Origin: Calliopsis andreniformis
Lineage: Eukaryota; Arthropoda; Insecta; Hymenoptera; Andrenidae
Direction of reading: 5' to 3'
Length of the DNA: 64,000 nucleotides
Assembly: GCF_051401765.1 (NCBI RefSeq)
Contig: NW_027480481.1
Location: 310,001-374,000, forward strand
Both the position numbers and the translations under genes were made by a program. Below the pieces are notes generated by a model. That model made no database searches, had not been told where the DNA came from, and saw only the letters and a program-made list of their open reading frames with translations. Of the stretch, positions 55,753-64,000 are shown one piece after another (positions within the stretch are counted from its first letter, which is position 1; the number at the start of each line of letters is the position of its first letter).

Positions 55753-58700
55753 TTCAATCCTCAACACTCAATCTTCAATCCTCAATCCTCAATCCTCAAT
55801 CCTCAATCCCCATTCTTCAATCCTCAATACCCAATCCTCAATCTTCAATCCTCAATCCTCAATCCTCAATCCCAACTCCTCAATCCTCATTCTTCAATCC
55901 TCAATACCCAATCCTCAATTTCAATCCTCAATCCTCAATCCTCATTTCTCAATCCTCAATCCTCAACCCTCAGCCCTCATCCTCCATCCTCAGTACTCAA
56001 TCCTATATCCTCAATCTTCAATCCTCAATACCCAATCTTCAATCCTCATTCCTCAATCCTCAATCCTCAATCCTCAATCTTCAATACTCAATACTCAATC
56101 TGCAATCCTCAATCCTCAAACCTCAATCCTCAATCCTCATTCCTCAATCCTCAATACCCAATCCTCAATCCTCAATCCTCAATCCTCAATCCTCAATCCT
56201 CAATCTTCAACCCTGAATCCTCAATCCTCAATCCACAATCCTCAACCTTCTATACTCAATAATCAATCTCCAATCCTAGATCGTCAATCCTCAATACTCA
56301 ATCCTCAATCTTCAACCCTGAATCCTCAATCCTCAATACTCAATCCTCAATCTTCAATCCTCAATACTCAATCCTAAATCCTCAGTCCTCAATCTTCAAC
56401 CCTCAACACTCAATCTTCAATCCACAATCCTCAATCCTCAATCCTCAATCCTCAATCTTCAATCTTCAATACTCAATCTTCAATCCTCAATCCTCAAGCC
56501 TCAATCCTCAATCCTCAATCCTCAGGCATCAATACTCAATCTACAATATTCAATCCTCAATCCTTAATCCGCAATCCACAATCCTCAACCTTCAATACTA
56601 AATACTCAATCTTCAATCCTCAATCCTCAATCCTCAATCCTCAATCCTCAATCCTCAATCCTCAATATTCAATCCTCAATACTCAATCTTCAATCATCAA
56701 TCCTCAATCCTCAATTCTCAGTCGTCAATCCTCAGTCATCAATCCTCAATCTTCAATACTCAATCGTCAATCCTTAGTCCTCAATCCTCAATCCTCAATC
56801 CTCGTTCCTCAAACCTCAATCCTCAACCCTCAGCCTTCATCCTCAATCCTCAAACTTCAATCCTCAATCCTCAATATTCAATCATCAATACTCAATCTTC
56901 AATCCTCAATCCTCAATCCTCAATCCTCAATCCTCAATCCTCAATCATCAATCCTCAATCCTCAATCCTCAATCCTCAACCTTCAATACTCAATAATCAA
57001 TCTCCAATCCTAGATCCTCAATCCTCGATCCTCAATCCTCATTCTTCAATCCTCAATCCTCAGGCATCAATACTCAATCTACAATATTCAATCCTCAATC
57101 CTTAATCCGCAATCCACAATCCTCAAGCTTCAATACTAAATACTCAATCTTCAATCCTCAATCCTCAATCCCCAATCCTCAATCCTCAATCCTCAATATT
57201 CAATCTTCAATACTCAATCTTCAATCATCAATCCTCAATCCTCAATTCTCAGTCGTCAATCCTCAGTCATCAATCCTCAATCTTCAATACTCAATCGTCA
57301 ATCCTTAGTCCTCAATCCTCAATCCTCAATCCTCGTTCCTCAAACCTCAATCCTCAACCCTCAGTCTTCATCCTCAATCCTCAAACTTCAATCCTCAATC
57401 CTCAATATTCAATTATCAATACTCAATCTTCAATCCTCAATCCTCAACCCTCAATCCTCAATCCTCAATCCTCAATCCTCAATCCTCAATCCTCAATCCT
57501 CAATCCTCAATCCTCAATCCTCAATCCTCAATCCTCGACCTTCAATACTCAATAATCAATCTCCAATCCTAGATCCTCAATCCTCGATCCTCAATCCTCA
57601 TTCTTCAATCCTCAATCCTCAATCCTCAATATTCAATCCTCAATACTCAATCTTCAATCATCATCCTCAATCCTCAATTCTCAGTCGTCAATCCTCAATC
57701 CTCAATCCTCATTCTTCAATCCTCAATACCCAATCCTCAATCTTCAATCCTCAAACATCAATCCTCAATTCTCAATCCTCAATCCTCAGTCCTGAGTCGT
57801 CGAACCTCAATCCCCGACCCTTAGCACTCATCCTCAATCCTCAGTCCTCAATCCTCAATCCTCAATCCTCAATCCTCATTCTTCAACCCTCAATACCCAA
57901 TCCACAGTCTTCAATCCTCAATCCTCAATCCTCAATCCTAATTCCTCAATCCTCATTCTTCAATCCTCAATACCCAATCCTCAATTTCAATCCTCAATCC
58001 TCAATCCTCATTTCTCAATCCTCAATCCTCAACCCTTAGCCCTCATCCTCCATCCTCAGTACTCAATCCTCTATCCTCAATCCTCAATCCTCAATCCTCA
58101 ATCCTCAATATTCAATCATCAATACTCAATCTTCAATCATCAATCTTCAATCCTCAATACTCAATCTTCAATCTTCAATCCTCAATCCTCAATCCTCAAT
58201 CCTCAATCCTCAGGCATCAATACTCAGTCTACAATATTCAATCCTCAATCCTTAATCCGCAATCCACAATCCTCAACCATCAATACTAAATACTCAATCT
58301 TCAATCCTCAATCCTCAATCCTCAATCCTCAATCCTCAATCCTCAATCCTCAATATTCAATCCTCAATACTCAATCTTCAATCATCAATCCTCAATCCTC
58401 AATTCTCAGTCGTCAATCCTCAGTCATCAATCCTCAATCTTCAATACTCAATCGTCAATCCTTAGTCCTCAATCCTCAATCCTCAATCCTCGTTCCTCAA
58501 ACCTCAATCCTCAACCCTCAGTCTTCATCCTCAATCCTCAAACTTCAATCCTCAATCCTCAATATTCAATCATCAATACTCAATCTTCAATCCTCAATCC
58601 TCAAACCTCAATCCTCAGTCCTCATTCTTCAATCCTAAATACCCAATCCTCAATCTTCAATCCTCAATGCTCAATACTCAATTCTCAATCCTCGATCCTT

Positions 58701-60489
58701 AATCCTCAGACCTCAAACATCAATATTCAACCCTCAGACCTCGTCCACAATCCACAACCCTCAATCCTCAGTTCTCAATATTCAATCATCAATATTCAAT
58801 GTTCAATCCTCAATCTTCAATCCTCAATCATCAATCCTCAATCCTCAGTCTTCAACCCTGAATCCTCAATCCTCAATACTCAACCCTCAGTCTCCATCCT
58901 CAATCCTCAAACCTCAATCCTCAATCCTCAATATTCAATCATCAATACTCAATCTTCAATCCTCAATCCTCAAACCTCAATCCTCAATCCTCATTCTTCA
59001 ATCCTAAATACCCAATCCTCAATCTTCAATCCTCAAGCCTCAATCCTCAATCCTCAATCCTCAGGCATCAATACTCAATCTACAATATTCAATCCTCAAT
59101 CCTTAATCCGCAATCCACAATCCTCAACCTTCAATACTACATACTCAATCTTCAATCCTCAATCCTCAATCCTCAATCCTCAATCCTCAATCCTCAATCC
59201 TCAATCCTCAATATTCAATCCTCAATACTCAATCTTCAATCCTCAATCCTCAATATTCAATCATCAATACTCAATCTTCAATCCTCAATCCTCAATCCTC
59301 AATCCTCAATCCTCAATCCTCAATCCTCAATCCTCAATCCTCAATCCTCAATCCTCAATCCTCAACCTTCAATACTCAATAATCAATCTCCAATCCTAGA
59401 TCCTCAATCCTCGATCCTCAATCCTCATTCTTCAATCCTCAATCCTCAGGCATCAATACTCAATCTACAATATTCAATCCTCAATCCTTAATCCGCAATC
59501 CACAATCCTCAAGCTTCAATACTAAATACTCAATCTTCAATCCTCAATCCTCAATCCCCAATCCTCAATCCTCAATCCTCAATATTCAATCTTCAATACT
59601 CAATCTTCAATCATCAATCCTCAATCCTCAATTCTCAGTCGTCAATCCTCAGTCATCAATCCTCAATCTTCAATACTCAATCGTCAATCCTTAGTCCTCA
59701 ATCCTCAATCCTCAATCCTCGTTCCTCAAACCTCAATCCTCAACCCTCAGTCTTCATCCTCAATCCTCAAACTTCAATCCTCAATCCTCAATATTCAATT
59801 ATCAATACTCAATCTTCAATCCTCAATCCTCAACCCTCAATCCTCAATCCTCAATCCTCAATCCTCAATCCTCAATCCTCAATCCTCAATCCTCAATCCT
59901 CAATCCTCAATCCTCAATCCTCGACCTTCAATACTCAATAATCAATCTCCAATCCTAGATCCTCAATCCTCGATCCTCAATCCTCATTCTTCAATCCTCA
60001 ATCCTCAATCCTCAATATTCAATCCTCAATACTCAATCTTCAATCATCATCCTCAATCCTCAATTCTCAGTCGTCAATCCTCAATCCTCAATCCTCATTC
60101 TTCAATCCTCAATACCCAATCCTCAATCTTCAATCCTCAAACATCAATCCTCAATTCTCAATCCTCAATCCTCAGTCCTGAGTCGTCGAACCTCAATCCC
60201 CGACCCTTAGCACTCATCCTCAATCCTCAGTCCTCAATCCTCAATCCTCAATCCTCAATCCTCATTCTTCAACCCTCAATACCCAATCCACAGTCTTCAA
60301 TCCTCAATCCTCAATCCTCAATCCTAATTCCTCAATCCTCATTCTTCAATCCTCAATACCCAATCCTCAATTTCAATCCTCAATCCTCAATCCTCATTTC
60401 TCAATCCTCAATCCTCAACCCTTAGCCGTCATCCTCCATCCTCAGTACTCAATCCTCTATCCTCAATCCTCAATCCTCAATCCTCAATC
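55753..60489 (+). repeat. 4737-bp tandem duplication, copy 2
   Basis: Direct tandem copy with HindIII modules at 57125 and 59511. It ends where CTCTATCC plus consensus units goes on to TCAATATTC instead of TCAATCTTC. Copies share the private change TTAGCCGTC (near 55689 and 60426), whereas internal relatives at 53300 and 58037 read TTAGCCCTC. Such agreement of private variants indicates a very recent duplication or an assembly repeat. Confidence 0.9.
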
Positions 60490-62180
60490 CTCAATATTCA
60501 ATCATCAATACTCAATCTTCAATCATCAATCTTCAATCCTCAATACTCAATCTTTAATCTTCAATCCTCAATCCTCAATCCTCAATCCTCAATCCTCAGG
60601 CATCAATACTCAGTCTACAATATTCAATCCTCAATCCTTAATCCGCAATCCACAATCCTCAACCATCAATACTAAATACTCAATCTTCAATCCTCAATCC
60701 TCAATCCTCAATCCTCAATCCTCAATCCTCAATCCTCAATATTCAATCCTCAATACTCAATCTTCAATCATCAATCCTCAATCCTCAATTCTCAGTCGTC
60801 AATCCTCAGTCATCAATCCTCAATCTTCAATACTCAATCGTCAATCCTTAGTCCTCAATCCTCAATCCTCAATCCTCGTTCCTCAAACCTCAATCCTCAA
60901 CCCTCAGTCTTCATCCTCAATCCTCAAACTTCAATCCTCAATCCTCAATATTCAATCATCAATACTCAATCTTCAATCCTCAATCCTCAAACCTCAATCC
61001 TCAGTCCTCATTCTTCAATCCTAAATACCCAATCCTCAATCTTCAATCCTCAATGCTCAATACTCAATTCTCAATCCTCAATCCTCAATCCTCAATCCTC
61101 ATTCTTCAATACTCAATACCTAATCCACAGTCTTCAATCCTCAATCCTCAATCCTCAATCCTAATTCCTCAATCTTCATTCTTCAATCCTCAATACCCAA
61201 TCCTCAATTTCAATCCTCAATCCTCAATCCTCATTTCTCAATCCTCAATCCTCAACCCTTAGCCCTCATCCTCCATCCTCAGTACTCAATCCTCTATCCT
61301 CAATCTTCAATCCCCAATACTCAATCTTCAATCCTCATTCCTCAATCCTCAATCCTCAATCCTCAATCTTCAATCCTCAATACTCAATCTGCAATCCTCA
61401 ATCCTCAAACCTCAATCCTCAATCCTCATTCCTCAATCCTCAATACCCAATCCTCAATCCTCAATCCTCAATCCTCAATCCTCAATCCTCAATATTCAAT
61501 CATCAATACTCAATCTTCAATCATCAATCTTCAATCCTCAATACTCAATCTTCAATCCTCAATCCTCAAGCCTCAATCCTCAATCCTCAATCCTCAGGCA
61601 TCAATACTCAATCTACAATATTCAATCCTCAATCCTTAATCCGCAATCCACAATCCTCAACCTTCAATACTAAATACTCAATCTTCAATCCTCAATCCTC
61701 AATCCTCAATCCTCAATCCTCAATCCTCAATCCTCAATATTCAATCCTCAATACTCAATCTTCAATCATCTATCCTCAATCCTCAATTCTCAGTCGTCAA
61801 TCCTCAGTCATCAATCCTCAATCTTCAATACTCAATCGTCAATCCTTAGTCCTCAATCCTCAATCCTCAATCCTCGTTCCTCAAACCTCAATCCTCAACC
61901 CTCAGCCTTCATCCTCAATCCTCAAACTTCAATCCTCAATCCTCAATATTCAATCATCAATACTCAATCTTCAATCCTCAATCCTCAATCCTCAATCCTC
62001 AATCCTCAATCCTCAATCCTCAATCCTCAATCCTCAACCTTCAATACTCAATAATCAATCTCCAATCCTAGATCCTCAATCCTCGATCCTCAATCCTCAT
62101 TCTTCAATCCTCAATACCCAATGCTCAGTCTTCAATCCTCAAACATCAATCCTCAATTCTCAATCCTCAATCCTCAATCC
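60490..62180 (+). repeat. Mosaic segment between duplications
   Basis: Begins as a continuation of the HindIII-module family (AGGCATC-started series with CAGTCTAC near 60600, as at 44348 and 58211), switches near 61080 to a series shared with 37170 and 63560 (ACCTAATCCACAG at 61119), and carries a 9-unit perfect run at 61971-62033. No gene. Confidence 0.76.
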
Positions 62181-64000
62181 GCAATCCTCAGACATCAATC
62201 CTCAATCTACAATATTCAATCCTCAATCCTTAATCCTCAATCCACAATCCTCAACATTCAATACTCAATACTCAATCTTCAACCCTCAATCCTCAATCCT
62301 CAATCCTCAATCCTCAATCCTCAATATTCAATCCTCAATACTCAATCTTCAATCATCATCCTCAATCCTCAATTCTCAGTCGTCAATCCTCAATCCTCAA
62401 TCCTCATTCTTCAATCCTCAATACCCAATCCTCAATCTTCAATCCTCAAACATCAATCCTCAATTCTCAATCCTCAATCCTCAGTCCTCAGTCGTCGAAC
62501 CTCAATCCCTGACCCTTAGCACTCATCCTCAATCCTCAGTCCTCAATCCTCAATCCTCAAACCTAAATCCTCTACCGTCAGTCCTCGTCCTCAATCCTCA
62601 AACCTCAATCCTCAATCCTCAATATTCAATCATCAATACTCAATCTTCAACCCTCAATCCTCAATCCTCAATCCTCAATCCTCAATCCTCAATCCTCAAT
62701 ATTCAATCATCAATACTCAATCTTCAACCCTCAATCTTCAATCCTCAGTACTCAATCTTCAATCCTCAATCCTCAATACTCAATCCTCAATCCTCAATCC
62801 TCAATCCTCAGGCATCAATACTCAATCTACAATATTCAATCCTCAGTCCTTAATCCTCAATCCACAATCCTCAAACTTCAATACTCAATACTCAATCTTC
62901 AATCCTCAATCCTCAATCCTCAATCCTCAATCCTCAATCCTCAATCCTCAATATTCAATCCTCTATACTCAATGTTCAATCATCAATCCTCAATCCTCAA
63001 TTCTCAGTCGTCAATCCTCAGTCATCAATCCTCAATCGTCAATACTCAATCGTCAATCCTTAGTCCTCAATCCTCAATCCTCAATCCTCGTTCCTCAAAC
63101 CTCAATCCTCAACCCTCAGTCTCCATCCTCAATCCTCAAACCTCACTCCTCAATCCTCAATATTCAATCATCAATACTCAATCTTCAATCCTCAATCCTC
63201 AAACCTCAATCCTCAATCCTCATTCTTCAATCCTAAATACCCAATCCTCAATCTTCAATCCTCAATCCTCAATCCTCAATTCTCAATCCTCAATCCTTAA
63301 TCCCCAGACCTCAAACATCAATATTCAACCCTGAGTCCTCGTCCACAATCCACAACCCTCAATCCTCAGTCCTCAATATTCAATCATCAATATTCAATCT
63401 TCAATCCTCAATCATCAATCCTCAATCCTCAATCCTCAATCTTCAATCTTCAACCCTGAATCCTCAATCCTCAATACTCAATCCTCAATCTTCAATCCAC
63501 AATACTCAATCTTCAATCCTCAATCATCAATCCTCAATCCTCAATCCTCAATCCTCAATCCTCATTCTTCAATCCTCAATACCTAATCCACAGTCTTCAA
63601 TCCTCAATCCTCAATCCTCAATCCTAATTCCTCAATCTTCATTCTTCAATCCTCAATACCCAATCCTCAATTTCAATCCTCAATCCTCAATCCTCATTTC
63701 TCAATCCTCAATCCTCAACCCTTAGCCCTCATCCTCCATCCTCAGTACTCAATCCTCTATCCTCAATCTTCAATCCCCAATACTCAATCTTCAATCCTCA
63801 TTCCTCAATCCTCAATCCTCAATCCTCAATCTTCAATCCTCAATACTCAATCTGCAATCCTCAATCCTCAAACCTCAATCCTCAATCCTCATTCCTCAAT
63901 CCTCAATACCCAATCCTCAATCCTCAATCCTCAATCCTCAATCCTCAATCCTCAATATTCAATCATCAATACTCAATCTTCAATCATCAATCTTCAATCC
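62181..64000 (+). repeat. Copy of 35791-37610, cut by the window edge
   Basis: Collinear with 35791-37610 at exactly 26390 bp to the last base. Differences are sparse, for example GACATCAATCC at 62190 against GACATCAATAC, CCCTGACCC near 62507 against CCCCGACCC, and CTCACTCC near 63144 against CTCAATCC. The array continues past base 64000. Confidence 0.84.

Larger units (their letters stand above)
1..64000 (+). repeat. Heptanucleotide satellite array, consensus TCAATCC
   Basis: The entire window is head-to-tail 7-bp units with consensus TCAATCC on this strand. Variants differ mostly by single substitutions (TCAATAC, TCAATCT, TCAATTC, TCAATCA, TCAGTCC, TCATTCC, TCAACCC, TCAAACC, ACAATCC, CCAATCC, TTAATCC). 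Occasional 6-bp units (TCATCC, TCGTCC, TCAATT) and rare 8-bp units shift the register. G is very rare on this strand, so composition is strongly strand-asymmetric. Orientation never inverts: I saw no stretch reading GGATTGA on the + strand. No unique flank appears at either end, so the array is longer than the window. Scale and higher-order structure point to a eukaryotic heterochromatic satellite; species and chromosomal position cannot be told from the sequence. Confidence 0.97.

Noticed and set aside
1..64000. Telomeric repeat array
   Set aside because: The unit GGATTGA does not match the telomere motifs I know (TTAGGG, TTTAGGG, TTAGG, TCAGG). Variant density and kilobase-scale higher-order blocks are unlike a terminal telomere. 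A subtelomeric location remains possible.
1..64000. CRISPR array
   Set aside because: There are no unique spacers of constant length between identical palindromic repeats. Landmark modules such as AGGCATC recur at irregular distances and are separated by more of the same heptamer.
1..64000. Bacterial short tandem heptamer repeats, such as those described in filamentous cyanobacteria
   Set aside because: Those arrays are short and intergenic. A 64-kb gene-free array with nested duplications would be unprecedented in bacteria as far as I know. A bacterial origin cannot be formally excluded from the sequence alone.
1..64000. tRNA, rRNA, hairpin terminators or riboswitches
   Set aside because: The + strand has almost no G, so stems cannot form beyond short A-T pairs such as AATATT. 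I found no tRNA-like or rRNA-like stretch.

Overview
The whole window is one satellite array. From base 1 to base 64000 it consists of a 7-bp unit, TCAATCC on the + strand (GGATTGA on the - strand), repeated head to tail with variant heptamers such as TCAATAC, TCAATCT, TCAATTC, TCAATCA, TCAGTCC, TCAACCC, TCAAACC and ACAATCC. I see no protein-coding gene, RNA gene, transposable element, CRISPR array or single-copy sequence, and neither edge of the array lies in the window. Tens of kilobases of a simple unit with nested kilobase-scale duplications is typical of eukaryotic constitutive heterochromatin (centromeric, pericentromeric, subtelomeric, B- or sex-chromosome satellite). Nothing here identifies the species. 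Short heptamer arrays also occur in bacteria, but I know of none on this scale.

The variant heptamers are not random. They form fixed series that recur for kilobases, so the array has higher-order repeats (HORs). Layout: (1) 1-6876, two tandem copies of a 3.48-kb block. (2) 6877-9595, a mosaic related to 39.9-41.0 kb. (3) 9596-13643, two tandem copies of a 2024-bp block. (4) 13644-21835, a mosaic grading into the most diverged part of the window (about 19.3-21.8 kb). (5) 21836-25784, the first copy of a block repeated at 28.1-31.7 and 31.7-35.1 kb. (6) 25785-26950, three units of about 390 bp. (7) 26951-28127, mosaic. (8) 28128-35789, two further tandem copies of block 5 plus its right flank. 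(9) 35790-51015, long duplicated segments at offsets of 6679 and 9127 bp, separated by a 2448-bp length difference. (10) 51016-60489, two tandem copies of a 4737-bp block. (11) 60490-64000, mosaic that from 62181 follows 35791-37610 at an exact offset of 26390 bp.

All long open frames lie on the + strand because of repeat arithmetic. Since 7 is not a multiple of 3, every + frame of the perfect array reads the same stop-free heptapeptide cycle (S-I-L-N-P-Q-S), while every - frame meets TGA once per 21 bp. The frames are not genes.

The parts most worth following are the nested duplications (unequal exchange or segmental amplification on several length scales), a 112-bp island of 16 strongly diverged heptamers found three times in perfect 7-bp register, a recurrent CpG-bearing module, and the contrast between homogenised flanks and a diverged interior. 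Offsets come from matching landmark heptamers by eye and from the positions of matching open frames. Block ends inside perfect heptamer runs cannot be placed to the base. Assembly error is a real alternative for any near-identical tandem copies.
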